64,000 nt of DNA from QHXQ01 sp045807745 (GCA_045807745.1 JBJMGT010000037.1:124001-188000); one strand, 5' to 3'; positions 41,036-50,267 are shown, counted from the stretch's first letter. Program-made: numbers and translations. The notes: a model not told the origin generated them from the sequence alone.

Positions 41036-41779
41036 ATGTCCGGACATTCCAAGTGGCATACCATCAAACACAAGAAGGGCGCGCTCGACGCCAAGCGCGG
41101 CAAGCTGTTCACCAAGCTGATTAAAGAGATCACGGTCGCAGCGCGCACCGGCGGCGGCGACCCAGACGCCAACGCACGCCTGCGCAAAGCCGTCAGCGAT
41201 GCCAAGGCCGGCAACATGCCCAATGACACCATTGCGCGCGCCATCCGGCGCGGCACGGGCGAAGAAGAGGGCGTCCACTACGAAGAGATCACATACGAAG
41301 GTTATGGCCCTTCAGGCGTCGCCGTCATGGTCGATGTCGTGACCGACAGTCGCAACCGCACGGTCGCGGAAATTCGCCACATGTTCAGCAAGAACGGCGG
41401 CAACCTCGGCGAGTCCGGTTCTGTCCGCTTCATGTTCGAGAAGCGCGGTTACATCGTCGTGGATAAATCGGCCAAGCCCGAAGACGAGTTACTCGAACTC
41501 GCGCTCGAAGCCGGCGCGGACGATCTGCGCGACGATCAGGAGAACTTTGAAATCCTGACCGCGCCGGAGAATTTCGACACAGTGCTCACCGCCGTCAAAG
41601 CCGCCGGCATCGAACCGCAACTCGCCGAAGTCGAGATGGTGCCCAACACCTACATCAAGCTGACGGGCAACGACGCGCGCCAGATGCTCAAACTCATGGA
41701 AGCCCTCGAAGACCACGACGACGTGCAGAAAGTCTCCGCCAACTTCGACATCGACGAAGCCGAAATGGCCACGGCGTAA
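41036..41779 (+). CDS. yebC: YebC/PmpR-family regulator / TACO1-like translation factor
   Basis: The N-terminal MSGHSKWHTIKHKKGALDAKR block is diagnostic, followed by LFTKLIKEITVAAR, GGGDPDANARLR, IRRGTGE and YEGYGPSGVAVMV. The 247-aa length is normal. Family members act as transcription regulators or help ribosomes through difficult peptides. yebC next to ruvC is a common bacterial arrangement. Its stop is 3 bp before the repeat that runs up to ruvC. Confidence 0.96.
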   Translation: MSGHSKWHTIKHKKGALDAKRGKLFTKLIKEITVAARTGGGDPDANARLRKAVSDAKAGNMPNDTIARAIRRGTGEEEGVHYEEITYEGYGPSGVAVMVDVVTDSRNRTVAEIRHMFSKNGGNLGESGSVRFMFEKRGYIVVDKSAKPEDELLELALEAGADDLRDDQENFEILTAPENFDTVLTAVKAAGIEPQLAEVEMVPNTYIKLTGNDARQMLKLMEALEDHDDVQKVSANFDIDEAEMATA

Positions 41780-41781
41780 AA

Positions 41782-41855
41782 GCAGAGGTCAGAGGTCAGT
41801 TAAAACAAAAGCTGATTTCACTAACCTCTGACCTCTGACCTCTGACCTCTGACCT
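41782..41855. repeat. Word-iterated inverted repeat spanning the yebC-ruvC junction
   Basis: CAGAGGTCAGAGGTCAG (41783-41799) pairs perfectly with CTGACCTCTGACCTCTG in the right arm (41828-41844, with further iterations to 41855). The right arm has more word copies than the left. It ends within one base of the ruvC start codon, so no Shine-Dalgarno sequence separates them. Confidence 0.85.
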
Positions 41856-41856
41856 G

Positions 41857-42414
41857 ATGCGTGTGTTAGGCATTGATCCGGGCAGCGAGGCGACGGGCTG
41901 GGGCGTCGTGGAGGGCGATGCGCGGCGCTATGGGGTGGTGGCGTATGGCGTGGTGCGCGCGACGGCGCGCGAGCGGTTCGCGGCGCGGCTGTTGAAAATA
42001 AGTGCGGGCGTTGAGGCGGTGCTGGCGAAGTTTCGCCCCGACGTGTGCTCGGTCGAAGAGGCGTTCTACGCGGTCAATGTAAAGACGGCTTTGAAGCTCG
42101 GCCAAGTGCGCGGCGTGATCCTGTTGGCGGCCGAGCGCGCGGGCGTAGAGATCGCGGAGTATGCGCCGCGCCTCGTGAAAGCGACGGTGGTCGGTTACGG
42201 CGCGGCCGAAAAACAGCAGGTGCAGGAGATGGTGCGCGTCCTGCTGCGACTCAAAGAGACGCCGCAACCGCACGACGCGGCGGACGCCCTCGCCCTCGCC
42301 ATCTGTCATCTGCACCACGCGAGTTTGGCCGGGCGCATAAAGCCCGCGCCGCCCGCGCGCAAACAACTCGACGCGCTCTTAGCCGCCAATCCGCGTCGCC
42401 GTGCGCCGCGCTGA
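41857..42414 (+). CDS. ruvC: Holliday junction resolvase RuvC
   Basis: RuvC resolves four-way junctions in recombination. The catalytic acids are visible in VLGIDPGSEATGWG (D7), CSVEEAFYA (~E67) and QPHDAADALALA (~139-147). K-rich NVKTALKLGQVRG and YGAAEKQQVQ are conserved. Length is 185 aa. The GTG or ATG choice is constrained because the upstream bases are repeat. ruvA and ruvB are not in the window. Confidence 0.95.
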   Translation: MRVLGIDPGSEATGWGVVEGDARRYGVVAYGVVRATARERFAARLLKISAGVEAVLAKFRPDVCSVEEAFYAVNVKTALKLGQVRGVILLAAERAGVEIAEYAPRLVKATVVGYGAAEKQQVQEMVRVLLRLKETPQPHDAADALALAICHLHHASLAGRIKPAPPARKQLDALLAANPRRRAPR

Positions 42415-42506
42415 CATTGCGCGCGCGCGGCCTTAAAGGGTGCGCAGACTGATTTCAATCCTCGCTCGTTCTCAAAATCTCACGCAAGCGAAGGAGACTC
42501 ACACTC

Positions 42507-43250
42507 ATGTTCGCGTACCTTTCAACCCGGCACATTTATCAATTAACGTTCACGCTGCTTGCTTGTGTGTGCGCGGTCGCCGTGCCCGCGCAAGCGCATA
42601 AACTACGCGCGCCGGCGGGCGGGCAGCGCGCCGTCGTCGTGGACGAACGATTGGCGGTCTTGCGCGCCGCGCCGTCTCTGACCGCGCCGCTGGTGCAACG
42701 TCTGGGGCGCGGGCGCGCGGTTGCGCTACTCGGCGCACGCCGCGCGGCCGACGGTGTGGCTTTCTATCAAGTCGCGGTGACGCGCCGCACGCGCGGCTGG
42801 CTGCAAGCCGATAGCATTGTCGCCCCGACGCACGCACACGCCGACGAATATCTGCTGCGGCTCATTCAAGCGTCCACAGACTTCGACCGCATCGCGCGCG
42901 CACGCATCTTCTTAGACGAGTTCCCACGCTCGCCGCTCCGGCCCGGTGTGTTGTTGCTTTATGCTGCGGCGGCCGAAGAGGCGGCCGTGAAACTGTCGCA
43001 CGATGCGGAGCGCCGGTTGAAGGAAGAGAAGCTGCCGGAGGCCGGCGCACCCGTGCAAAGTTATTACCTCAACTACAGCGGGCTTGATCGTTATCGCAAA
43101 CAGGGCATCGTCTTTCGCTTCGACGGCGCGGCGCGGCGTTTCCATTACGACGGCGCGAGTTGGCGTGAAATCTTGCGTCGTTATCCGCGCAGTCCCGAGG
43201 CCGTAGAGGCACGCAGGCAACTCGGTGGGGCAGCTACAGCGATGCCATAA
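42507..43250 (+). CDS. Exported SH3-domain protein (247 aa)
   Basis: A signal peptide (LTFTLLACVCAVAVPAQA) is followed by a bacterial SH3-like domain (~45-100: VDERLAVLRAAPSLTAPLVQ, GRGRAVALLGAR, GWLQADSIV). The remainder (~110-247) is helical and contains a tetratricopeptide-like EFPRSPLRPGVLLLYAAAAEEA stretch. SH3b domains usually bind cell wall or ligand peptides in the periplasm. GAAGGAG precedes the ATG. The gene ends at a shared convergent terminator. Confidence 0.75.
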   Translation: MFAYLSTRHIYQLTFTLLACVCAVAVPAQAHKLRAPAGGQRAVVVDERLAVLRAAPSLTAPLVQRLGRGRAVALLGARRAADGVAFYQVAVTRRTRGWLQADSIVAPTHAHADEYLLRLIQASTDFDRIARARIFLDEFPRSPLRPGVLLLYAAAAEEAAVKLSHDAERRLKEEKLPEAGAPVQSYYLNYSGLDRYRKQGIVFRFDGAARRFHYDGASWREILRRYPRSPEAVEARRQLGGAATAMP

Positions 43251-43305
43251 ACCTAAACGTCGCCGGCCGGGGCGCACGTTAGCAAGAGAATCAATCAGGT
43301 AAATA

Positions 43306-43342
43306 GCCGAGCGCCGCGCGAACCGTTCGCGCGGCGCTCGGC
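43306..43342. terminator. 18-bp hairpin between convergent genes
   Basis: Arms 43306-43323 and 43325-43342 are perfect complements (GCCGAGCGCCGCGCGAAC); the last pairs must open to form a loop. It lies between the SH3 gene stop and the minus-strand 43390-47142 gene stop. Confidence 0.7.
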
Positions 43343-43389
43343 TTAACAAGCAGCGCCGGGGAGAGTGCGCGCCGCTTGGCTGATAGCCC

Positions 43390-46300
43390 TTAGGGCTTGA
43401 GTGAAATGAGCACTGTGCGGTTCAGCGCGCCGTCGCCAAGATCGACACGTAGTTGCCACGTGCCGGCCGACCACGCCGGGTCTTTCGTGCCCATGTTGTA
43501 GATGTACTGCCCGCTCGTCGCATCGTAGCGGAACAGGTTGCTGGTGCTCGCCGGCGTGGAGGTGACCGCTTCGATCTCCGTGCCGACGACGCTGTTGCTG
43601 AGCTTCGCGACGTAGAGCCTGAAGTTGGTTGCGCCCATCACGCCCGCGCTGCCGCCCGTCAAGCGGAATTTGACCGGGACAGTGCTGCCCAGCTTGAAGA
43701 TCGAAGTGCCGTCGAGATTGATCGGCGGCAGGAAGTTCGACCAGTCGTAGAACACACTGTAGTTGCGCGCGGCGCTGGCCGTGTTCCCTGCCTTGTCCGT
43801 CGCGTTAACCGTGAAGGTGTGCGACCCAACCGTGGCCGTATCGATGTTGCTGCCGCTCGCGACCGGCCCCGTACAGGTGTCAATGCCTGAAGGGGCTGCG
43901 CCCGTGTCGCTGCAACTGTAATTGGCGGCCACCGTCTGGTTCAGTAAGTAGCTGCCGTTGACCGGTGCAGTGATCGTGACGGTGGGCGCGGTCTTGTCAA
44001 TGTTGACCCCGCTGACCGTCGCGCTGTTCATGTTGCCGGCCACGTCATGCACCGTGAAGGTGTGCGACTGGCCCGTGCCTTCCGCACTGAAGACGTGCGC
44101 ACCCGTCGCCGGCTCGGTCAGACCCGACAGCGCGTCGCTCGCGTTGTAGCTCGCGGTCACATCCGTATTGTTCCAGCCTGCGCCGTTCGCCGACGGCGTG
44201 CGTGAAGCACTGATCGACGGCGGCGTCAGATCAATGTTGATGCCGCCGAGCAAGGCGTTTGCCGAGTTGCCGGCCACGTCTGTCGCCGTGAAGGAGACGG
44301 ACTGGTTCGCGCCTTCAGTGCTCACGGTCTGGCTGGCCGCAGGCGCGACACTGTCGAGACCTGAGAGGGCGTCGGCCGCGTTTGCGTCAACCGTGACGGC
44401 CGAGTTGTTCCAGCCTGCACCGTTCGCTGCCGAACCAGCGTGCCGTGCCGGGTTCAGCGTCGGCGCTGTCTTATCGATCTTGACTGCGTTTGTGGTGAAA
44501 GTTTCACTGTTACCGGCCACATCCGTCACCGTCACGCTGCCCGTGACCGCCGTGCCTTCTGTGCTCAGCACGAGCGGGCTGTTCGTGCTCGTCGAAGCCA
44601 CGCCGGAGAGCGCGTCGGCCGGCGTAAAGGCGACCGAGACGTTCGTGTTGTTCCAGCCCGCGCCATTGGGCGCAGGCAGATAGGAGTCGAACGACAGGGT
44701 CGGCTTGGCCTTGTCAATGTAGATGCCGCTGAAGGTCGCTGCGGCCGTGTGCCCGACGTTGTCGGTACAGTTGCCCGTGGCCGACTGATCAGCACCTTCA
44801 CTGCTGACGGTCGTCGGGCCGTCAACGCTGGCGACGCCCGAGCCGCCGTCCGTGCATTGATAGCTGACGATCACGTCTTGGTTCACCCAGTCGCCCGCAG
44901 TGTACGCGCTGCTATCAGCCTTCGCGGCGCTGGCCGTGATGGTCGGCGCTGCCTTATCGATCATGTTGCCGCTGATGGGGCCGGCCGCGGAGCAATGACC
45001 GACAGCGTCGCAGACGTTGCGCACATCGGTTGAGGCGTTAGCGTCTTCGGTGCCAACCGGCACGTTGGTTGAAAGCGAGAAGGCGGCATCAACGGCGTGC
45101 GCAAGCCCGGAGCCGCCGTCAGATGACGTGCATGGAATGCTCACGTTGTCCGCGTGCCAGTTGCTATCGGCTGAGCCGCAGCTTACGCCCGGCGCTTTGC
45201 GATCAACCTTGATGGGTGTGAGCGGGCCTGCGGTCGAGCAGTTGCCGACACCATCGCAGAACTGATGACTGTCGGTCGAAGCGTTCGCCGTCTCAGTGCC
45301 GTCGGGGACGCCTGTCGTCAACGAAGCGCTCGCGGGCGCGACGACGCCAGAGCCGCCGTCGGTGGCGCTGCACAGGATGCTCACGTTGTCGGGGTGCCAA
45401 CTACCGTCGTCGCTGCCGCACGAAACGGACGGCGCTTTCTTATCGATCATGTTGCCGCTGACGGGGCCGGCCGTCGCACAATTGTTGACGGCATCGCACA
45501 CCTGTCGCGTGCCGGTCGCAGCGTTGCTGTCTTCGGTGTCCGGCGCGACGTTAGTGGCGAGATTGAAGCTGGCGTCCGCTGCGTTGGCGAGACCTGAGCC
45601 GCCGTCGCTGGCGGTGCAGGGAATAGCAACATCACTGCCATGCCAGACGCCATCGGCCGCGCTGCAATTCGTCGCGGGCGTGGCCTTATCGATCATGTTG
45701 CCACCGATGGGGCCGTCGGGCGCGCAGTTGCCCGCGTTGTCGCAGACGTTGCGACTGTTGGTCTGGGCGTTATTGTCTTCCGTCCCGGCCGGCACGTTGG
45801 TCGAGAGCGCGAAACTGGCGTCTCCGGCGTTGGCGAGACCCGACTTCTGCTGCCCGCCGCCGTCAACGGCGGTACAGTGGATGTTGACATCGATCGCGTG
45901 CCATTGAGCGTCGGCGCTGCCGCAGTTGACCGAGGGGGCCGTGCGATCAAGCTTGACGGTAAAGATGTGTGCCGTCTCCTGTGCGCCGATGTTGTCGGTG
46001 GAAAAATAGGTGACGACGCTGAGGCCTTCGCCCGCGATGTCGAACGGGCCTGTATAGTTCTTGAATGGCCCGTTGTCGATCTTGTAACGGGTGTTGGCGA
46101 CGCCCGCCCCGCCGTTGTCTGTGGCGCTGAGCGTGAGCGTAACTTTGCTGGTGCTTATGAAGTTGCTGCCGTTATAAGGATTGCTGTTGGCGTCCGCGGC
46201 GCTGAGCGTCGTGGTCGGCGGGGCGTTGTCGGCCGTGACGGTCAACTGTATGACCGTGCCTTGGCCGACGCCCACGCCGCCGATGGACGGCACGGCGGTG

Positions 46301-47142
46301 ACAATAGCGCTGTAGATACCCGGCGCGGTGTTCGCGGCGGGCGTGACTGACACGTTTCTGGTCTTGAAGTCGGGCGGGCTTTTAGGGTTTTGCGGAGGGC
46401 CGGTGACGAAATTACCCGTGCCGCCTGTGACCGTCACCCACGAAGCGGGCATGGGCAGGCTGCCGCTAACGCTCACGGAAGTGACCTGCGCGGGGGCCTG
46501 AAAGTTGCCGTTCCCGCTCGGCGCAGTGACTGTCTGCGTGAAACTCGTGCTGCTCGAACCCGCAGTGCCGGAGAAGGCCGTCAGCGCAACGCTGTTCGGC
46601 GAGTAGTTCATGATCCCGCCATCAGTAAATTTCGCCGTGGCGGTGCGCGCCGAACTCTGACCGCTGGCCGTCAGGGTGAAGGCTGCGCCGAGATGCGCTG
46701 CGGTGGTGACAAAGTCTGTGCTCAGGATGTTGCCATACTCATCCGCCATCGCCGTCAACTCGGTGTCGGGCTGCGTCGCCGACTCTTCGTGGAGCGAGAG
46801 GTTGATCGTCTCGCCCGGCAGCCAGCCGGAGCCGGAGATAACCACCGTCTCGCCGGGTTTGTAGTCAGTTTGATCCGTCGTCACGAACGCCGCGCTGGCA
46901 TTACTTTCAGCCGGCGCTGCAACGGGGCGCGCACCGGGCGCAGCGCGATGATTAACCGGCGGTGCTAACGCCGTGACATTTGGTGCGGGCTGTGTGGGTT
47001 GCGCGTGGTCGCCGAGCCAGCGGCCTGCAAGCTTGGCCGCAGAGGGGGAGGAAAAGGCTACGGCCGTCAGGGCCGCGGCCAGAAATAATAACCAGAGCGA
47101 ACGGGTAGTACGGATGAGAGTGTTTGGGGGGAACTTACTCAT
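43390..47142 (-). CDS. Large secreted multi-repeat Ig-like protein with PxKF-type C-terminus (1250 aa)
   Basis: An N-terminal signal segment (LWLLFLAAALTAVAFSS) is followed by a Pro/Ala linker and a surface-type domain at ~85-190 (TDYKPGETVVISGSGWLPGE). Ig-like strands continue to ~410. Four or five ~70-residue repeats then share CGSxDxxWHxxxVxIxC ... CDxVGxCSxAGP (~410-700), probably disulphide-closed. Several bacterial-Ig modules with xNGAGWNNxxV ... TDVAGN follow (~700-1090), and the C-terminal ~130 residues contain GSTVPVKFRL, the PxKF signature. No sortase or type-9 signal is visible. Likely a cell-surface or matrix adhesin; ligand unknown. ATG at 47142 with AGAAAG upstream. Confidence 0.85.
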   Translation of the reverse strand: MSKFPPNTLIRTTRSLWLLFLAAALTAVAFSSPSAAKLAGRWLGDHAQPTQPAPNVTALAPPVNHRAAPGARPVAAPAESNASAAFVTTDQTDYKPGETVVISGSGWLPGETINLSLHEESATQPDTELTAMADEYGNILSTDFVTTAAHLGAAFTLTASGQSSARTATAKFTDGGIMNYSPNSVALTAFSGTAGSSSTSFTQTVTAPSGNGNFQAPAQVTSVSVSGSLPMPASWVTVTGGTGNFVTGPPQNPKSPPDFKTRNVSVTPAANTAPGIYSAIVTAVPSIGGVGVGQGTVIQLTVTADNAPPTTTLSAADANSNPYNGSNFISTSKVTLTLSATDNGGAGVANTRYKIDNGPFKNYTGPFDIAGEGLSVVTYFSTDNIGAQETAHIFTVKLDRTAPSVNCGSADAQWHAIDVNIHCTAVDGGGQQKSGLANAGDASFALSTNVPAGTEDNNAQTNSRNVCDNAGNCAPDGPIGGNMIDKATPATNCSAADGVWHGSDVAIPCTASDGGSGLANAADASFNLATNVAPDTEDSNAATGTRQVCDAVNNCATAGPVSGNMIDKKAPSVSCGSDDGSWHPDNVSILCSATDGGSGVVAPASASLTTGVPDGTETANASTDSHQFCDGVGNCSTAGPLTPIKVDRKAPGVSCGSADSNWHADNVSIPCTSSDGGSGLAHAVDAAFSLSTNVPVGTEDANASTDVRNVCDAVGHCSAAGPISGNMIDKAAPTITASAAKADSSAYTAGDWVNQDVIVSYQCTDGGSGVASVDGPTTVSSEGADQSATGNCTDNVGHTAAATFSGIYIDKAKPTLSFDSYLPAPNGAGWNNTNVSVAFTPADALSGVASTSTNSPLVLSTEGTAVTGSVTVTDVAGNSETFTTNAVKIDKTAPTLNPARHAGSAANGAGWNNSAVTVDANAADALSGLDSVAPAASQTVSTEGANQSVSFTATDVAGNSANALLGGINIDLTPPSISASRTPSANGAGWNNTDVTASYNASDALSGLTEPATGAHVFSAEGTGQSHTFTVHDVAGNMNSATVSGVNIDKTAPTVTITAPVNGSYLLNQTVAANYSCSDTGAAPSGIDTCTGPVASGSNIDTATVGSHTFTVNATDKAGNTASAARNYSVFYDWSNFLPPINLDGTSIFKLGSTVPVKFRLTGGSAGVMGATNFRLYVAKLSNSVVGTEIEAVTSTPASTSNLFRYDATSGQYIYNMGTKDPAWSAGTWQLRVDLGDGALNRTVLISLKP

Positions 47143-47932
47143 GGGGCTTTCTTTCTTTCATTTGCTTAGGGGCAAGTTGTACCAGTTCAGTGTTCAGCGC
47201 AATCACTTGCGCGGTCGGGGACACTGCCTTCTGACAGAGTCCGTTGACAAAGCAGGCGATGTGGCCGCGGCGCGATTGGTGCTGCCGCGCGAGTGGCAGT
47301 CTGGCAGCGTCGGCACGTTCGGCGGCGGGAACGACGCTGCGGTTAGAATGAACAGGGGGCGCTGCAAGTCGGCGTGCCCGCAAGTGCGCAGGGCAGGTGC
47401 CAAAGAACCGGCCCCGGTGCGGCGCGCCTGAGACTCCTTAGAGGTATGTATACGAGTAGCAGCAAAGCTATTGAGCATTCAACATCGCTTGAGGTGAGTA
47501 ATAGCTTAGCAGTGAAGTCTCTTTGAGCGGCCCAAAATTATTGTCGAGCGAGGATCGTTGACGAGCAGTTCGCGAGCGGGTGTAGCTAAACGGCATCCTT
47601 TCCGCAGTCAGGCGCACAGGAGAGGTAATGGCCGCGACTGACCGTAACTGACTATCAGAGCGGCGACACGATAGTGCAAACTCGTCCGCTAGTCAATAAT
47701 CAGATAGGACCCGCACCGACCGCGCGCAGATTGACTGGCCGCTATGGCCATCCGGGGCCGCGCGCACCGCGGCTGGGCCGAACTAAAATCGAGTATTGCA
47801 AAATAGCGCGGGCGCGGTTAGATTGTCGGCAGTTCACCAAAACTCGGAAGACAAGGTGGAGGTCTCCCCCAGCAGCAGAAAGGGCCAAACCTCCTCCGCG
47901 ACTGGAACTCAGGCAGGAGGGAGAGAAGGAAA
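47143..47932. other. Gene-poor divergent region
   Basis: The 790 bp separate the large surface protein from the LysW-like gene. Several short ORFs overlap on both strands but none has a plausible ribosome site and protein character together. The region should hold the promoter of the surface-protein gene on the minus strand. I see no clear promoter, RNA gene or repeat in it. Confidence 0.4.
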
Positions 47933-48118
47933 GTGCCAACCGGAACATGCCCAGAGTGTGAAGCTGACGTGCACGTGGACACGGACGCCGACAAGGGCGA
48001 TATGGTGTCGTGCGAAGAGTGCGGGACAGATTTGGAGATCGTCGGTCTCGACCCGATGGAACTCGACATCGTCGAAGACGACGAGGACGATGACGAGGAT
48101 GACGAAGACGAGTTCTGA
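47933..48118 (+). CDS. LysW-like zinc-binding acidic protein (61 aa)
   Basis: CPECEADVHVD and CEECGTDLEIV form the two CxxC knuckles seen in LysW, the amino-group carrier protein of lysine and arginine biosynthesis. Instead of the LysW C-terminal EDWGE, whose terminal Glu is the attachment residue, the tail is a run of Asp/Glu ending DDEDEF. The start is a GTG with AGAAGGAAA upstream. No lysX or argX homologue is nearby. It may be a diverged carrier or an acidic zinc chaperone-like protein. Confidence 0.75.
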   Translation: MPTGTCPECEADVHVDTDADKGDMVSCEECGTDLEIVGLDPMELDIVEDDEDDDEDDEDEF

Positions 48119-48130
48119 ACAGCAGTGATG

Positions 48131-48200
48131 AGTGACAAGTGACGAGTGGCGAGTGCGAGTGAAAGATTTTTTCTTAACTCGTCACTCGTCACTTGTCACT
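48131..48200. repeat. 18-bp perfect inverted repeat, GAGTGACAA word family
   Basis: Arms 48131-48148 (AGTGACAAGTGACGAGTG) and 48183-48200 are perfect complements. Extra GAGTGCGAGTG and TTGTCACT words flank them. The right arm overlaps the last codons of the minus-strand vWA gene (stop at 48196). Confidence 0.85.
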
Positions 48201-49275
48201 TGTCACTATTTTTATACCCGGGTCGGCTCTGGCGCACGGTCAGCCCGTTGGGGCCTTCGATGCGGACGGTGTGAAAGCGGCCGTCGCGCCGCTGCTCTTC
48301 GGGAGGATAGAAGGCGAGGACGTAAGCGGATGTGACCTCTTCTGCGAGCGCGTGGAAGAGCGGCGTGAAATCTTTGTCGGTCGCGTAGACGTTTGTGCCG
48401 CCGGTCTGCTCGACCAAGCCACTGACATCAAGCGGGGTCGGCAGCGGCGCATGCGCGCTCTCGTTCGAGGCAAGCAGGCGTGAGAAGGAAGGGAGCGTGA
48501 CTGTGTAGACGCTCACGTCCGCCGCGTTGGCGCGCTCGATGACTGTGCGGGGTGCGACCGTATCGCCGACCGGAAAGCCGTCGGTGACGAGCACGACCGC
48601 ACGTTTCATTAGTTGTTGCTCGCGCGTGCGTGGCGCGGCGCGCGTGAGCAGGCGGATCGCATCGTCCACCGCATCGTAGGCGTGCGTGGACAGTCCGTTC
48701 TCTTCGTGCGCGAGCCGGTCGAGGGTGTGCGCGAGCTTGCGCGGATCGCCCGTAAAGTTTTGCAGCACGCGCACGCGCATGCCGAATGTCATCACGGCGA
48801 ACACGGACGAGCGATCTGCGAGCCGCTCTGTGAACCCGCGCAGCGCATCACCCAGTCGCGTCAACTCCTCGCCCGTCATACTGCCCGATACGTCCAGCGC
48901 AAAGACGACCGCGACCGGGCGCTTGCCGCCGTCGTGCCGCTCGACGTTGAAGAACGCTAGCCGGCGCTCGACACCGTCTTCGTATAATTTGAAGTCCTGC
49001 GCTTGCAGACCGCGCACGGCGCGCCCCGTCGCGTCCGTCACCGTCGCATCAATGTGCACGAGGTCTGTGTCCACGCGATAGATTTCATCTTTGTCTGCGG
49101 GGAGTATCTCGGTGGGCACGGCTGGCTGCGGATGCTGTGCGACAGGTTGGGCGGGCGATTGTTGTGCGTGTGTGCGTGTGTGCAGCGCGCAGATGGTCGC
49201 AAGCAATGCTGCGCAGAGCCAGAGCCGACGCCGTCGAGGCGTGCGAGCTGGCGACGTGGGGGCGTAGATGGGCAT
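48196..49275 (-). CDS. Secreted VWFA-related protein of the acidobacterial type
   Basis: The 359-aa protein has a signal peptide (WLCAALLATICALHTRTHAQ), a beta region (YRVDTDLVHIDATVTDATG, DFKLYEDGVERRLAFF) and a vWA domain with MIDAS DVSGSM (~134-139), DAVDDAIRLL and VVLVTDGFP. This layout matches the 'VWFA-related Acidobacterial domain' proteins (TIGR03436-like) that are abundant in Acidobacteriota and help assign the host. The C-terminal LRVEGPNGLTVRQSRPGY-like ending (here FHTVRIEGPNGLTVRQSRPGY) is typical. The last codons lie in a repeat arm. Confidence 0.92.
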   Translation of the reverse strand: MPIYAPTSPARTPRRRRLWLCAALLATICALHTRTHAQQSPAQPVAQHPQPAVPTEILPADKDEIYRVDTDLVHIDATVTDATGRAVRGLQAQDFKLYEDGVERRLAFFNVERHDGGKRPVAVVFALDVSGSMTGEELTRLGDALRGFTERLADRSSVFAVMTFGMRVRVLQNFTGDPRKLAHTLDRLAHEENGLSTHAYDAVDDAIRLLTRAAPRTREQQLMKRAVVLVTDGFPVGDTVAPRTVIERANAADVSVYTVTLPSFSRLLASNESAHAPLPTPLDVSGLVEQTGGTNVYATDKDFTPLFHALAEEVTSAYVLAFYPPEEQRRDGRFHTVRIEGPNGLTVRQSRPGYKNSDK

Positions 49276-49585
49276 GTACTTCTTCAGTGGTAAAACTTTT
49301 AGAACCTGTTAGGCGCTACGGCCGAAGCGACTAGCGCCCGCCTGTCTGCGGTGTTTGATCAAACGGTAACACGCGCCGGCCGGTTGCAGCTTTCTGGGGA
49401 GCAAACTGCGGCGACATTATACAAAGTCGGCGGCGCGCTGCGCCAGACGCCGGAGTAGCAGGCAACAGCAGGCCGCAGCTTGTGCATCAACAGACCACCG
49501 GGACAAGGTTGGCCCGTGTATGTGCTGGCAACTGAGTGTATAATGCCCGGCACGTTAATCTGATCGCCGCGCTCAGTTTAAGTCG
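49276..49585 (+). other. Intergenic region with a -10 element
   Basis: The gap between the divergent vWA gene and the next plus-strand gene holds TATAAT at 49539-49544, about 40 bp before the next start. No -35 at standard spacing is seen. No gene or repeat is recognised. Confidence 0.35.
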
Positions 49586-50230
49586 ATGAAGCAAGCAAAC
49601 GAAATGTTCAGATGCAGAATAGTCAGCGCCGTGTTGCTGCTGCTGCTATTGGCGGGCGTGTGTGTCGGGCAGAAGAGCAAGCCGACCGGCGTCAAGGGCA
49701 AGGTGCGTGTGGACGAGAGCGTCACGGCCGAGGGCGTCGTGGTCAGCGTCCGGCAGGGCGGGAGCGAAGTGGCGCACGCCGAGACGGATCGCAACGGCCG
49801 TTTCGAGATCACGGGTCTTGCGCCCGGCCGTTATGCGCTGATCTTTAGCAAGACGGGCTTGCGGACGGCCGAGTTAAGGGATTTTGAGATCAGCGCGAAC
49901 AAGCTGCGCTCGCTCGGCGACCGCGTCTTCATGCCGGTGGACGAGGGCGCGTTGGCGCTCTTGAAGGGCAGCGTCTTCAATGCGTCGGGGCACAGCCTCG
50001 GCGGCGCGCAGGTCGAGTTGGCGCGCGTCAACTCGGACGGGACGGTGCAGAAGATTGACGGGCGCGTGACTAACGAACTTGGCGAGTTCGCGTTCCGCCT
50101 GTTGCCCAACGCAGCGCGCTACCGGCTCACGGCCAAGTTCGGCAGTCTCGCACCAGCCGTCAAAGAGGTAGACATCGAAGGGCCGTCGGTCTATCGCGTC
50201 GGTCTCTCGCTCGGCGTGTCTACGCCGTGA
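49586..50230 (+). CDS. Exported carboxypeptidase-regulatory-like domain protein (214 aa)
   Basis: A signal peptide (RIVSAVLLLLLLAGVCVG) precedes two beta-sandwich repeats. The first (VKGKVRVDESVTAEGVVVSV ... DRNGRFEITGLAPGRYAL) is the classic CarboxypepD_reg-like domain. The second (LKGSVFNASGHSLGGAQVEL ... NELGEFAFRLLPNAARY) repeats it. Such domains are common in acidobacterial surface proteins. An in-frame ATG at 49604 is an alternative start. Confidence 0.85.
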   Translation: MKQANEMFRCRIVSAVLLLLLLAGVCVGQKSKPTGVKGKVRVDESVTAEGVVVSVRQGGSEVAHAETDRNGRFEITGLAPGRYALIFSKTGLRTAELRDFEISANKLRSLGDRVFMPVDEGALALLKGSVFNASGHSLGGAQVELARVNSDGTVQKIDGRVTNELGEFAFRLLPNAARYRLTAKFGSLAPAVKEVDIEGPSVYRVGLSLGVSTP

Positions 50231-50267
50231 ACCAAGTCAGCGGCGCTCCTTAAAAAGGTTGTCGCTC

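Noticed and set aside
47143..47932. Small ORFs on both strands in the gap before the LysW-like gene
   Set aside because: None combines a ribosome site with plausible protein composition, and they overlap each other.
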